63,313 nt of DNA from Bacteroidales bacterium Phil12 (GCA_002633275.1 NWBO01000101.1:68340-131652), one strand, 5' to 3'. Counted from the first letter of the stretch, positions 28,788 to 37,757 are shown. Made by a program: numbers and translations. Notes: a model not told the origin generated them from the letters alone.

Positions 28788-30269
28788 ATGAAGACGTTGA
28801 AACTTTATTACGAAAAACATCCGCTAACGCTGATAATCATCGTTGCGTTCTTGGTTAGAATGCTTAGTGTTTTGTTTGCCAAAGGCTATGGTATGCACGA
28901 CGACCATTTTCTTATCATCGAAACATCACGTTCTTGGGCAAGCGGATGGGACTTTCAAGGCTGGCTGAACTCTGTTCCGCAAGGGCATTCCTTTACTTAC
29001 CCGTTGTTGATGTTTTTCCTGTTCAAAGGCTTGGCGTTTATTGGTATCGAGAGTTTGGATATACAGATGTATTTCGTAAGATTAATACACGCTTTGTTCT
29101 CATTGCTGACTATTTATTTCTCACATAAGATTGTTTTTCGCATTACCAACGACAAGAAACCCGCCAATATAACGGCGTGGATTTTATCTTTGCTTTGGTG
29201 TATGCCGTGGCTTAGCGTAAGAAATTTGGTTGAAACAGTCTGTATGCCGCTGCTTGTTTGGAGTACATGGCTTTATATCCGCAACAAAGAGCCGAGAGTT
29301 AAAGACGTTATTCTCAGCGGTGCCGTTATGGGCTTGGCTGTCGCTTTCCGCTTTCAGGTTCTGTTCTTTATCGGCGGCTTCGGTCTTGCGATGCTTATCT
29401 ACAAACAATGGAAAAACGCCGTTATCTGGTCGCTCGCCGTCATTGTTGTCTTCTCCATTACTCAAATATCTGACATTTTCATCTGGCACAAACCTTTTGC
29501 CGAGATGCAGGAATACTTCGCCTACAATCTGACGCACTCGGGACAGTATCCGCAAGGCGGCTTTTTCAAATACTTCGGCGTGCTGCTCGGTGTGTTGGTT
29601 CCGCCTGTCAGCGTTCTGTTGATGTTCGGCTTCTTTTACGGATACAAACAATTGTTTTTGTTTCTTCCTTCGTTCTGTTTCCTATTCTTCCACAGCATCT
29701 TCCCCAACAAACAAGAGAGATTTATTTTCCCGATAATACCCTTTATCGTTCTTTTGGGAATAATAGGTTGCAATGCCTTTTACACAAAATCATTTAATTC
29801 CAAATGGCGAAAAACCGTCCACACCTGCATCATTATCTCTATTGTTATCAACACCATAATGCTTGTTCCCGTTACGTTTCACTATTCGAAACGTTCCCGC
29901 GTGGAGACCATGACTTATATGTACAAATACCGTCCCGATGTCAAGACTTTTGTTTATGAGGACACGCCGCACCGCGATTGGGAACATATGCCACGCACCT
30001 ATGCCGTCCAAGACTGCAAACAACTCAACTATATTTCCGACACTATCGATATAAACAAATGGAATATGAACTACGAACCGGCCTTTGTTGTGTTTGCCCA
30101 AGAGACCGATTTGGACAAAAGAGTAAAGAATATGCAACAATACTTCCCTCACCTGACCTACGAAACAACGATAAAACCGAGTTTCTTGGACGCATTAATG
30201 ACTAAAATCAACCGCCACAACCACAACTACACATATATAATATATAGAAACACGGAGGTTATCAAGTAA
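28788..30269 (+). CDS. GT-C fold integral membrane glycosyltransferase
   Basis: 493 residues with about ten membrane segments. The first periplasmic loop has an acidic motif (GYGMHDDHFLIIE) of the kind used by GT-C enzymes (GT39/Alg9-like) that take sugars from lipid-phosphate carriers. The C-terminal 130 residues are soluble. It is a single gene with its own terminator. The acceptor, possibly a surface glycan or glycoprotein, cannot be deduced; protein O-glycosylation is known in Bacteroidetes, but assigning it here would be a guess. Confidence 0.8.
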   Translation: MKTLKLYYEKHPLTLIIIVAFLVRMLSVLFAKGYGMHDDHFLIIETSRSWASGWDFQGWLNSVPQGHSFTYPLLMFFLFKGLAFIGIESLDIQMYFVRLIHALFSLLTIYFSHKIVFRITNDKKPANITAWILSLLWCMPWLSVRNLVETVCMPLLVWSTWLYIRNKEPRVKDVILSGAVMGLAVAFRFQVLFFIGGFGLAMLIYKQWKNAVIWSLAVIVVFSITQISDIFIWHKPFAEMQEYFAYNLTHSGQYPQGGFFKYFGVLLGVLVPPVSVLLMFGFFYGYKQLFLFLPSFCFLFFHSIFPNKQERFIFPIIPFIVLLGIIGCNAFYTKSFNSKWRKTVHTCIIISIVINTIMLVPVTFHYSKRSRVETMTYMYKYRPDVKTFVYEDTPHRDWEHMPRTYAVQDCKQLNYISDTIDINKWNMNYEPAFVVFAQETDLDKRVKNMQQYFPHLTYETTIKPSFLDALMTKINRHNHNYTYIIYRNTEVIK

Positions 30270-30273
30270 ATAA

Positions 30274-30311
30274 ACAGCGAGGGACGGATTTTTCAATCCG
30301 TCCCTCGCTGT
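30274..30311. terminator. Terminator of the GT-C gene
   Basis: A perfect 17-bp stem (ACAGCGAGGGACGGATT and complement) with a 4-nt loop immediately follows the stop codon; one of the strongest hairpins here. The T-run is short. Confidence 0.85.
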
Positions 30312-30357
30312 GTTGTTAATCACCCCCTTTGCTTTTAAGTCCCTACTTTACAAAAAC

Positions 30358-30391
30358 AAAAAGTCCGCCGTTTATTCGGCTGACTTTTCTC
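30358..30391 (-). terminator. Terminator of the first Sel1 gene
   Basis: A stem of AAAGTCcGCCG with CGGCtGACTTT lies just past the stop of the leftward Sel1 gene, and a TTTTTGTTTT-like run follows on that strand. Confidence 0.75.
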
Positions 30392-30404
30392 GGTTAATTG
30401 CCGG

Positions 30405-30992
30405 CTACCAACTTATACCTTCGCTCCTTAAATTATCTTGCGACTCTTTGCTTCCGTGTTCTGCCGCTTTTTTGTACCAATAAATCGCTTGAGCTTTACT
30501 CTTCTCTACGCCATGTCCATAATCATAGCACAGACCAAGATTGTTCATCGAATCTACGTGTCCTTGTTTTGCCGCTTTACTCCACCAATACGCCGCACGT
30601 TCATAATCCTGCCGAACACCATCGCCATTATAACAGCACAGTCCGAGGTTGTACATCGACTCTAAATCTCCTTGTTCTGCCGCTTTACTCCACCAATGCG
30701 CCGCACGTTCATAATCCTGTCGAACGCCCTCGCCGTTATAATAGCACAGTCCGAAGTTATACTGCCCATATTGGTCTCCTTGTTCTGCCGCTTTCCCCCA
30801 CCAATACGCTGCACGTTCATAATCCTGCCGAACGCCCTCGCCGTTATAATAGCACAGTCCAAGGTCGCACTGCGCCTCTGAATCTCCTTGTTGCGCCAAT
30901 GTCTTAACTCCGTTTATGTCCAAATTCTGCCCCACTGCCGACAGACCTATGCCCAAACAAAGGAGAATGGTTGTTAAAATTTTTATTTTCAT
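30405..30992 (-). CDS. Exported Sel1-repeat protein
   Basis: 195 residues with a Sec signal (ILTTILLCLGIGLSAVGQ). The mature protein is four to five Sel1 repeats of 36 residues (AxxG....xxxLGLCYYNGEGVRQDYERAAYWWxKA). Repeats 1-3 are nearly identical in DNA with a 108-bp period, which suggests recent unit duplication and length variation by recombination. Sel1 solenoids mediate protein-protein contacts; the partner is unknown. A second Sel1 protein lies at 60512-61015. The upstream 500 nt are the 21-bp repeat field. Confidence 0.9.
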   Translation of the reverse strand: MKIKILTTILLCLGIGLSAVGQNLDINGVKTLAQQGDSEAQCDLGLCYYNGEGVRQDYERAAYWWGKAAEQGDQYGQYNFGLCYYNGEGVRQDYERAAHWWSKAAEQGDLESMYNLGLCCYNGDGVRQDYERAAYWWSKAAKQGHVDSMNNLGLCYDYGHGVEKSKAQAIYWYKKAAEHGSKESQDNLRSEGISW

Positions 30993-31039
30993 CTACGTTC
31001 TTTTTTATTTATTAATAATTATTCCTTTTACACGTGTTT

Positions 31040-31460
31040 CAAATTCAAATTAATCTTTCTGAATTTGGCTGTTTTCAACTGCTTATTCATATTTATTTTT
31101 GTTAATTGATTTAATTTCTTATTTATTAGTCCTGATTTTCTGTTTATATGTTTGAATTTTCTATTTATCAGTCCCAAATTCGTGTCAAAATAATTGAAGT
31201 TTTCGTCCAAATAAGCCGAACTTTCGTCCAAAACACACAGAAACGTCATTGCGAGTTGTACAACTCAGAGCCTTTGAGTTGTACAATCCACGACATTTGA
31301 GTTGTACAATCCAAAACATCGTTTCTGTGCGTTTTGGACAGCCGCTTGTGATTTTTAGACAACCACATAAGTTTTTTACACAAAAGTCTCAAACCATTAA
31401 ACATAAAATTCAAACTGTTATTCATAAATCTCTAATATTAAAAATCATTTTTTCGCTACA
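31040..31460. repeat. Long repeat field: 21-bp period flanking three 23-bp GAGTTGTACAA units
   Basis: From about 31080 to 31245, units such as TTATATGTTTGAATTTTCTA and TTATCAGTCCCAAATTCGTG recur every 21 bp. Three copies of a 23-bp unit with the dyad GAGTTGTACAACTC follow (starting at 31253, 31276 and 31299). From about 31345 the 21-bp period resumes (ATTTTTAGACAACCACATAA, TTTTTTACACAAAAGTCTCA, ACCATTAAACATAAAATTCA). Open frames across this field on both strands are products of the period. No gene is seen between 30993 and 31493. Confidence 0.75.
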
Positions 31461-31493
31461 TAAAAACATATTTCTTACCGCCGAAAGGCAGAT

Positions 31494-31531
31494 AAAAAAA
31501 TATACAGACGAACTCATTAAAAGTTCATCTG
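31494..31531 (-). terminator. Intrinsic terminator of G-tract mini-unit A
   Basis: On the minus strand CAGATGAACT pairs with AGTTCGTCTG (31531-31505) and is followed by TATATTTTTTTA. The hairpin is a covarying relative of the one at 55111-55153: a G-C pair here is A-U there. It ends a short transcript from the promoter at 31694-31724. Confidence 0.8.
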
Positions 31532-31547
31532 CATACCTTATTATATA

Positions 31548-31670
31548 TTATGTATTATCAAATCGCTTACAAAAAGAAACGTTTTTGCCCTTTTTTCCCC
31601 CCCCCCTACACGGAGAACCGAATAAGGCTGTTAGGTTTTTGCTTGTGATATTTGCGATTGTTTTGGTCAT
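31548..31670 (-). CDS. Small ORF A (40 codons) with a G10 tract in a mini transcription unit
   Basis: The ATG lies 24 nt from the -7 box, exactly as in the paralogous unit at 55212-55298. The first residues (MTKTIANITSKNLTALF) align with MVRINANINIFNVTPLF of that unit. A run of ten G (31597-31606) follows, then a lysine-rich tail. G10 ends 17 nt before the terminator stem; G9 would end about 8 nt before it; G11 would stop early. The product, if any, is uncharacterised. It may serve as a translated leader and not as a functional protein. Confidence 0.4.
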   Translation of the reverse strand: MTKTIANITSKNLTALFGSPCRGGGKKGKNVSFCKRFDNT

Positions 31671-31693
31671 TGTTTCAATTCGTTTAACTGATG

Positions 31694-31724
31694 CAAAGGT
31701 ATAAAGTTTTAATAAACTGACAAA
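31694..31724 (-). promoter_or_regulatory. Promoter of G-tract mini-unit A
   Basis: On the minus strand TTTG (31724-31721), exactly 19 nt, then TACCTTTG (31701-31694). It matches the Bacteroidetes consensus and predicts a transcript of about 190 nt ending at the hairpin at 31494-31531. Confidence 0.75.
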
Positions 31725-31878
31725 TTTTTAGGACGAAAAAGTTTATTTCTCCTTTCATTTATTTACGTCGTTTCTGACAGGACTATTGACTGTGCAACTA
31801 CGCACCCCCGTGCAGGAAGCACAAAAGAAATATGTGCGAAGCACGGAGATTTAGAGCAAAAATCGAGTGGATGCACTC

Positions 31879-33216
31879 TTAATCCAATTCAATTTTGAAT
31901 ATTGTTTTGGTTTTGTTGGTTATGCGGTATCTGTCGTCGATGCGTTCGCCCATAACCCAGATGATGTCTTTGCCGCTGCACAGCAGCCATTGTCTCTCTT
32001 TATCCAAAAGAGAATATTTATTACGGGTGAAGAAATCCGACAGTTTCTGCTTACCTCTCAGTCCGAAAGGGAAGAACAAGTCGCCCTGTTTCCAGTGTCT
32101 TATAGTTAAAGGAAACTGCAACAAATCGTAATCGAACATCGCTATATTCTTACTCTTTGGTATCTTGATAAAATTCAAGTCTCGCAAAATCTCACAGTGC
32201 ATTCTCAAAGGCAAAGTCAGATTGGTTTGATAGGCACTCAACGTATAGTCTTGCTTTGTTGCGTTGCCGTCATCTCTTTGTGCGATAAGCAAATGCTTTC
32301 TGTCGATAATCAGACGATATTTCTCACTGTAAAACTGCGTCCCCGAAGCCGTCCCCTCTTCCAATGCCTTACCTATTGAATTGATATTGGTTTCATTGAA
32401 ACCGTATTCCGAAAAGATTTCATAGAGATATATGTGCAATGGCGACAGTTTTTTGAGTTTTTCCAACTCTATCTCAATAACGCCGTTATTGTTTATAAGC
32501 AGTTCTTGTTTGGTTTTGTCGATAACGGTTCTGAATACCTGCTCGGTCTGTCTCAAACGTTCGATGTCCTTACGGATAATGGTCTCGTAGTTGGGCGATA
32601 TTTCCCTAAGCAACGGCACGATTTCGTTACGAATTTTGTTACGTGTGAATTTGTTGTCGCTGTTGGTGGAATCCTCAACGTAAGAGATGTTATGTTTTTT
32701 TGAATACTCGACAATCTTGCTTCTATATGTGAAAAGCATAGGACGGATAATTTTATTGCTCTTGGGAAGTATGCCGTGCAGTCCCGCAATACCCGTTCCA
32801 CGCAAAAGGTTGATAAGAAAAGTTTCGGCACTGTCGTCGCCGTGATGAGCCGTTGCCAAAAGAGTAAATCCGTTTTCCGCCATAACTTTGTCAAACCACT
32901 CATAACGCAAATCCCTTGCGGACATCTCCAAACTCTTTTTGTTTTCGGACATATAAGAATAGGTATCGAAAGACTGTTTGAACAATGGGATATTGTTTTT
33001 GGTCGCATAGTCGGTTACAAACTGCTCATCTCTGTCGGATTCTTCGCCACGAAGATGAAAATTGCAGTGTGCAACGGCGTAGTTGCAGCCAAGACGAGCA
33101 AACAAATCCGCCATAACCATCGAATCGACGCCGCCGCTGACGGCAAGTAATATCTTATCGGTTTTAATATTGAAAAGAGAATTATCCTTGTTGTATTGCA
33201 AAAATTCCTGATACAT
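31879..33216 (-). CDS. tilS: tRNA(Ile)-lysidine synthase
   Basis: 445 residues from MYQEFLQYN; the frame runs 22 codons further upstream, but the family starts near the PP-loop. The ATP-binding PP-loop SGGVDSM is intact, followed by HCNFHLRGEESDRDEQFV and ATAHHGDDSAETFLINLLRGTG. The enzyme modifies C34 of tRNA-Ile(CAU) so that it reads AUA. The C-terminal TilS domain is present (IRHWKQGDLFFPFGLRGKQKLSDFF). It is upstream of nothing obvious and has the same orientation as the DPP-IV gene, 100 nt away. Confidence 0.95.
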   Translation of the reverse strand: MYQEFLQYNKDNSLFNIKTDKILLAVSGGVDSMVMADLFARLGCNYAVAHCNFHLRGEESDRDEQFVTDYATKNNIPLFKQSFDTYSYMSENKKSLEMSARDLRYEWFDKVMAENGFTLLATAHHGDDSAETFLINLLRGTGIAGLHGILPKSNKIIRPMLFTYRSKIVEYSKKHNISYVEDSTNSDNKFTRNKIRNEIVPLLREISPNYETIIRKDIERLRQTEQVFRTVIDKTKQELLINNNGVIEIELEKLKKLSPLHIYLYEIFSEYGFNETNINSIGKALEEGTASGTQFYSEKYRLIIDRKHLLIAQRDDGNATKQDYTLSAYQTNLTLPLRMHCEILRDLNFIKIPKSKNIAMFDYDLLQFPLTIRHWKQGDLFFPFGLRGKQKLSDFFTRNKYSLLDKERQWLLCSGKDIIWVMGERIDDRYRITNKTKTIFKIELD

Positions 33217-33319
33217 CTCAATAAATCGTTTTATCAAAAAAATAATGTAAAGTCTCTTGTCGCTTCGGTTAAGATTAAACAAAAAACTTTACATTACATT
33301 ATTATCAAACATTAATCCG

Positions 33320-35491
33320 TTACAAATTTTTATCCAAGAAGTTTGTCATCATCTGATACAAGTGATAACGAACATTGCCTCCGTATATAGAGTGATTTTT
33401 ATCGGGATAAGTGAATTGAAGGAACTGTTTATTGTTCTTGATTAAGGCGTCGGTGAATTTCATCGTGTTTTGCAAATGAACGTTGTCGTCCGCACTGCCG
33501 TGAATCAGAAGATAGTTGCCTTCAAGTTGGTCTGCAAAGTTTATAGGGCAGTTCTTGTCGTAACCGTCTGCGTTTTCCTTAGGAGTACGCATAAATCTCT
33601 CGGTATATACGTTGTCGTATGTTCTCCAATTGGTAACGGGAGCAACTGCGATTGCGGTCTTGAAGTACTCGTGTCCCCTTGTAATACACAAAGAAGACAT
33701 ATAACCGCCGTAACTCCAACCGAAAATTCCTATTCTGTCTTTATCGATGTACGGCAATGAGCCGAAATATTTGGCACTCTCGATTTGGTCGGTACATTCT
33801 TTGTCGCCAAGGTTAAGGTAAGTGCATTTCTTGAAGGCTGCACCTCTTTTGCCAGTGCCTCTGCCATCGACACAAGCAACGATATAGCCTTTTTGTGTCA
33901 AATATCTGAACCACATATAATCGTAGAAGCGAGCCTGTGAGTTCAAAACCTCTTGGCTTCCGGGTCCGCCATAAACATAGAACAAAACAGGGTATTTCTT
34001 GTTGGCATTAAAGTTCTGCGGTTTCAAAATCCAGTAATGCAGCGTGTCGCCCAACGTGGTAACGAAACTGCCGAACTCTTTGTTAGGTACGTTGTAGTCG
34101 GCCAATTGGTCTTTCAATGTTTTGTTGTCTTCCAATGTTACAAGAGTTTTGCCTTTGTTGTCGTTGATTGTATAAACGGTTGGCGTGGAAGCATCGGAAT
34201 AGGAACAGATGTAATACTTACCGTTGTCGGAAAATGCGGCAGTGTATGTACCTATTTTGTTTTTGTCGGAAATCTGTTCGAGTTTCTTGCCATTCAGATT
34301 TACCTTGAATAACTCTCTATTATATGAGTATGTGCTTGCCGCAATAAAGTATAAGCACTTGTCTTTCTCATCGACATAACACAATTCGGTTACATCGTAA
34401 TTACCTTTGGTTATCGGGGTTAATTGCTTGGTCTTTATATTCAACAGATACAAATTCATAAAACCGTTTCTTTCGCTCTTGACAATGGCGTTTTGCTTAT
34501 CGTTAAGGAAATAAACGTAATCGGGTTCTTCAATATAGCAGTCGTCTTTGTCAGTCCAAATGTTTTCGCTTTGCATTTTCTTGGTATCGACCAAATACAA
34601 CTTCAATTCGTTCTGATGTCTGTTCATCCAAGTGTAGCATAACTCATTATCGTTTTTCGTCCAAGACATACGAGGCAAATAAATATCGTTATGGTCTTCG
34701 ATATTAATTCTTTTTGCCTTTCCCTCCGCCAAATTATATACATATATATCTACAAAAGAATTATCCTCGCCTGCCTTAGGGTATTTGTAAGTGTAGTTGT
34801 TCGGATAAATGGAATCGACCAAATAAAAAGGTATGGTATATTCCTTAACATTAGATTCATCAAAACGGTAGTAAGCGATTTCTTCGCCATTGTTACTCCA
34901 ATAAAAGCCTTTTGTTATTGCAAACTCTTCTTCATACACCCAATCGGTAGTTCCGTTGATGACTTGATTTTTCTTGCCGTCAAAAGTTATCTGCTTTTCG
35001 GTCATAGTGTTCAAATCCGTAACATAAAGATTGTTATCCATAACGAAAGCGACCTTGTCTGCCTTTGGAGAAAACTCCGCCAATCTAACCTTGTTTTTTC
35101 TCAACTTGATAACGCTTTTGTCTTTGATATTGTAGATATAGTAATCGGCAATGTAGGAACGACGATAAATGTATTCGGGATTGGCAGCCAAAAGTATTTT
35201 CTGATTATCCTTACTTATGGCATAATCGAACACAACACTGTTTTTGTCCAACGAAAGAGTTGAGAAATCAACCAAATAACCGATTTTCTTACCGCTTTTG
35301 TACTCGTATTGTTCAATACCGCTGCGGGTAAGTATGCAATACCGCTCGCCATCTGCCATTGAACGTATCTCACTTATACCTTTAAGGCGGAATGTATAAT
35401 TCTGCCAAATGTCTTCCAACGTAATATTTTTCTGAGCATTGACACCATAACAACAAATCAATGCAAGTAACGAAAGGATTATTTTTTTCAT
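33320..35491 (-). CDS. S9B dipeptidyl peptidase IV family exported protease
   Basis: 723 residues, started at MKKIILSLLALICC because a signal peptide follows (ending GVNA). The N-terminal beta-propeller (about 40-470, many YxxDlxT/ITk blades) precedes an alpha/beta hydrolase domain with the nucleophile in GWSYGGYMS, the acid in GSADDNVH and the His in YPDKNHSIYG. DPP-IV enzymes release X-Pro dipeptides in the periplasm of peptide-fermenting Bacteroidales, which fits with the Xaa-Pro aminopeptidase and the peptide-binding lipoprotein in this window. Confidence 0.95.
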   Translation of the reverse strand: MKKIILSLLALICCYGVNAQKNITLEDIWQNYTFRLKGISEIRSMADGERYCILTRSGIEQYEYKSGKKIGYLVDFSTLSLDKNSVVFDYAISKDNQKILLAANPEYIYRRSYIADYYIYNIKDKSVIKLRKNKVRLAEFSPKADKVAFVMDNNLYVTDLNTMTEKQITFDGKKNQVINGTTDWVYEEEFAITKGFYWSNNGEEIAYYRFDESNVKEYTIPFYLVDSIYPNNYTYKYPKAGEDNSFVDIYVYNLAEGKAKRINIEDHNDIYLPRMSWTKNDNELCYTWMNRHQNELKLYLVDTKKMQSENIWTDKDDCYIEEPDYVYFLNDKQNAIVKSERNGFMNLYLLNIKTKQLTPITKGNYDVTELCYVDEKDKCLYFIAASTYSYNRELFKVNLNGKKLEQISDKNKIGTYTAAFSDNGKYYICSYSDASTPTVYTINDNKGKTLVTLEDNKTLKDQLADYNVPNKEFGSFVTTLGDTLHYWILKPQNFNANKKYPVLFYVYGGPGSQEVLNSQARFYDYMWFRYLTQKGYIVACVDGRGTGKRGAAFKKCTYLNLGDKECTDQIESAKYFGSLPYIDKDRIGIFGWSYGGYMSSLCITRGHEYFKTAIAVAPVTNWRTYDNVYTERFMRTPKENADGYDKNCPINFADQLEGNYLLIHGSADDNVHLQNTMKFTDALIKNNKQFLQFTYPDKNHSIYGGNVRYHLYQMMTNFLDKNL

Positions 35492-35577
35492 ATTTTCAAT
35501 ATGTATTTTGTGATTTTCTTTCATAAAAACAATGTTATTCTACATAACTTGATTAAACCAATATGTGATACTGCAAA

Positions 35578-35662
35578 ATCAGTGTTAAACATTATCAAAT
35601 CAGTATTAAACACCGGTAAAATAGTGTTAAACATCGGTAAAACGATGTTTAACACTGATTTT
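35578..35662. repeat. 21-bp-period array with perfect terminal inverted repeats
   Basis: Four units at 21-bp spacing. The array opens with AAAATCAGTGTTAAACA and closes with its exact complement TGTTTAACACTGATTTT, so the whole can form a 17-bp stem. It lies between the DPP-IV gene and the next leftward gene, immediately after the latter's stop codon. Confidence 0.9.
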
Positions 35663-35665
35663 GTA

Positions 35666-36616
35666 TTAATCCATTAAATTATCTATAAGAATGTCTTCGT
35701 ATTTCAGAAGCGGGTCGATGTTTTTTCTGCCCTCAGGGAAAAGTTGGCTTAAAACCCATTTATCTATATCGTTGGAGAAACGATATTTGTTCAAAGCCAA
35801 ACGATGTACAAATTCGGTCATATACTTACCCCAAACAGTCTCGGTATGGGCGCGGTAATATGTTTGCAAAGCGTCTTTGTATTCTTTCTTTATCACACCT
35901 TTGTCATCGTAAATACTTGTATTCTCCAAACCTTTGGTAACAATGAAACAAAGTTCTTCAATCTCGCGTGTAACCAAATCGTTTCTTGAAAAATCTTTCA
36001 CTCTGTCCAACAATTCATCACGCCATTGAATACGAGCCATAAGTTCTTTGGTACTTATGGTTTGTTTTGCGTGCCAATAAGGAGGGAACAATTGCCAATC
36101 GGCAGGATAATCGTGTTCTTTTATCCAACGAGAGCGATAAAACCGATAATCGTCAGTAAGATATTTCTCTAATTTGTCAAACAAAAATCCAGGTTGCACT
36201 TCCACTGCATAAGAAGTATCTTCGTACGAACGAACACGGTAACCGTATTTTCCGTATTCTTTTTCAAAGGATTTCATTCCGCTGCGAATACCGCCGATAA
36301 CCTCTATATCGTTTATTCTCAATGCACGGATTTGTTCATCAGACCAATGAACATGAAGAGTATTGGTTTTGTCTTCGCAAGAAAGTTCGTGATAATAATA
36401 AAGTAATTGATAAGCCCAGTCGGCACATTGTTTATCGTCTTTGAACTGGGATTCAAACAAGGCTATTGCTTTATGGATAACGTCTCTTTCGGTAAAAGGA
36501 AGTTTTGTTAAATCTTCTGCGAATTTTGTTAATTTGGCATCATCAAGGTATTTGGTATTCTGACAATAAGAACAAACACTGATGAACATTATCAAGGCAA
36601 AAAATATCTTTTTCAT
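35666..36616 (-). CDS. Hypothetical exported protein
   Basis: 316 residues with a Sec signal (FALIMFISVCSYCQ). The mature protein is alpha-helical and rich in Trp, Tyr and charged residues (CADWAYQLLYYYHELSCED; DDYRFYRSRWIKEHDYPADWQLFPPYWHAKQ). No family is recognised. No repeat or membrane segment is seen beyond the signal. A TATCTTTG -7-like box lies about 45 nt upstream (36660-36667). Its stop codon abuts a 21-bp array. Confidence 0.7.
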   Translation of the reverse strand: MKKIFFALIMFISVCSYCQNTKYLDDAKLTKFAEDLTKLPFTERDVIHKAIALFESQFKDDKQCADWAYQLLYYYHELSCEDKTNTLHVHWSDEQIRALRINDIEVIGGIRSGMKSFEKEYGKYGYRVRSYEDTSYAVEVQPGFLFDKLEKYLTDDYRFYRSRWIKEHDYPADWQLFPPYWHAKQTISTKELMARIQWRDELLDRVKDFSRNDLVTREIEELCFIVTKGLENTSIYDDKGVIKKEYKDALQTYYRAHTETVWGKYMTEFVHRLALNKYRFSNDIDKWVLSQLFPEGRKNIDPLLKYEDILIDNLMD

Positions 36617-36791
36617 ATCTTTGTTGTCGTATTTGCGTATTACATACTTCTTTCAGCCTGCAAAGATAAGAAAATATTTGTTTATAAATAAAAAGTTTAA
36701 GGAAATTAAACGTTTTTTCACTTAGTCGTAGAAAAAGTTACCACAAAAATTAGATTTTTAACAGCCGTTGTAAGGCGAAAATATGAAAAAC

Positions 36792-36823
36792 TTTGGAGGA
36801 TTAAAAAAATAATTGTAACTTTG
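36792..36823 (+). promoter_or_regulatory. Promoter of the small membrane protein-efp operon
   Basis: TTTG at 36792-36795, 20 nt, TAACTTTG at 36816-36823, about 28 nt before the first ATG. Confidence 0.75.
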
Positions 36824-36851
36824 CAACTCCATATTATACTTTTTATAAGAG

Positions 36852-37115
36852 ATGAATAAACTTAGTTTATCAAAAATTTTAGACATTCTCGCAATGATTG
36901 CCATTGTTGTAATCTTTGCAGTTTATATCTTCAAGAAGCCTGCGTTTGAAATCACAGCTATTTCGTTGATAGTTATTGCCATTTTGAAGATGGTGGCTTC
37001 GATGTTAAAAGCTTCGTATTTCGGCAGATTATATAATGAAACGAAACAAGAGAATGATATTTTGAAAACTAAGATTGAGTACTTGGAAAAAGGTATTGAT
37101 AAAGAAAATAAATAA
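36852..37115 (+). CDS. Small two-span membrane protein
   Basis: 87 residues with two hydrophobic helices (ILAMIAIVVIFAVYIF and ITAISLIVIAILKMVASML) and a short charged coiled C-terminus (NETKQENDILKTKIEYLEK). It lies 22 nt before efp and is probably co-transcribed. No family is recognised. Small membrane proteins are often encoded beside efp in related genomes, but I cannot state a function. Confidence 0.7.
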   Translation: MNKLSLSKILDILAMIAIVVIFAVYIFKKPAFEITAISLIVIAILKMVASMLKASYFGRLYNETKQENDILKTKIEYLEKGIDKENK

Positions 37116-37137
37116 TAATTAAAACAAAAATCATTTT

Positions 37138-37701
37138 ATGGCAACAACAGCTGACATTAAGAAAGGACTTTGCATTGAAATGAACGGTGATTTACTTACC
37201 GTTGTTGATTTTTTACACGTTAAACCGGGAAAAGGCAGTGCTTTTGTACGTACAACTTTGAAATCTTTCAAGACAGGAAGAACGATTGAGCATACATTCC
37301 CTTCCGGAACGAGAATAGAGACTGCAAGAATAGAAAGAAGACCATATACATTTTCTTACAAAGACGATTTGGGCTATCATTTTATGCACTCCGAGACTTG
37401 GGAAGAAGTTACGATACAAGAGGATATAATCAACGCTCCTCAATTTCTTATGGAAGGTCAGGCAGTGGAAATGATTGTTCATGCCGACACGGAGACACCA
37501 TTGACTTGTGAATTGCCTGCATTTGTTGAGATGACAGTTACTTATACCGAACCTGGTGTTAAAGGTAACACTGCAACCAATGCTATGAAAGACGCAACGG
37601 TTGATACAGGCGCAACAATCCGTGTTCCTTTGTTTATCAACGAAGGTGAAAGAATAAAAGTTGATACACGTACCGCAGAATATTCTGAAAGAATAAGATA
37701 A
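37138..37701 (+). CDS. efp: Elongation factor P
   Basis: 187 residues, the normal three-domain length. The N-terminal KOW-like domain (ADIKKGLCIEMNGDLLTVVDFLHVKPGKGSAFVRT) has Lys at the tip loop (KPGKGSAF). The C-terminal OB domain ends YSERIR. EF-P relieves ribosome stalling at polyproline. A terminator follows. Confidence 0.96.
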   Translation: MATTADIKKGLCIEMNGDLLTVVDFLHVKPGKGSAFVRTTLKSFKTGRTIEHTFPSGTRIETARIERRPYTFSYKDDLGYHFMHSETWEEVTIQEDIINAPQFLMEGQAVEMIVHADTETPLTCELPAFVEMTVTYTEPGVKGNTATNAMKDATVDTGATIRVPLFINEGERIKVDTRTAEYSERIR

Positions 37702-37725
37702 TCGATTACAGAAAACACAAATAAG

Positions 37726-37757
37726 AAGACCGAGAATTTTTGACTCGGTCTTTTTTG
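37726..37757 (+). terminator. Terminator of efp
   Basis: A 9-bp stem (AAGACCGAG and complement) followed by TTTTTTG lies 24 nt past the efp stop. Confidence 0.88.

Noticed and set aside
30398-30907. 169-codon plus-strand ORF with repeated HNPAERPRRYNSTV-type units
   Set aside because: Antisense shadow of the 108-bp repeats in the Sel1 gene, which has a signal peptide and recognised fold on the minus strand.
31616-31704. Plus-strand hydrophobic peptide frames at 31616-31704 and 55246-55314 that resemble each other (NKxVxxL...F.I.L.I.S)
   Set aside because: Similarity is expected from the opposite strand of two homologous leader ORFs. Promoter and terminator order favours the minus strand, and the copy at 31616 lacks a start codon.
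31249-31704. 151-codon plus-strand ORF
   Set aside because: It crosses the 23-bp and 21-bp repeats, the antisense of a terminator and a C10 tract; no signal, family or ribosome site.
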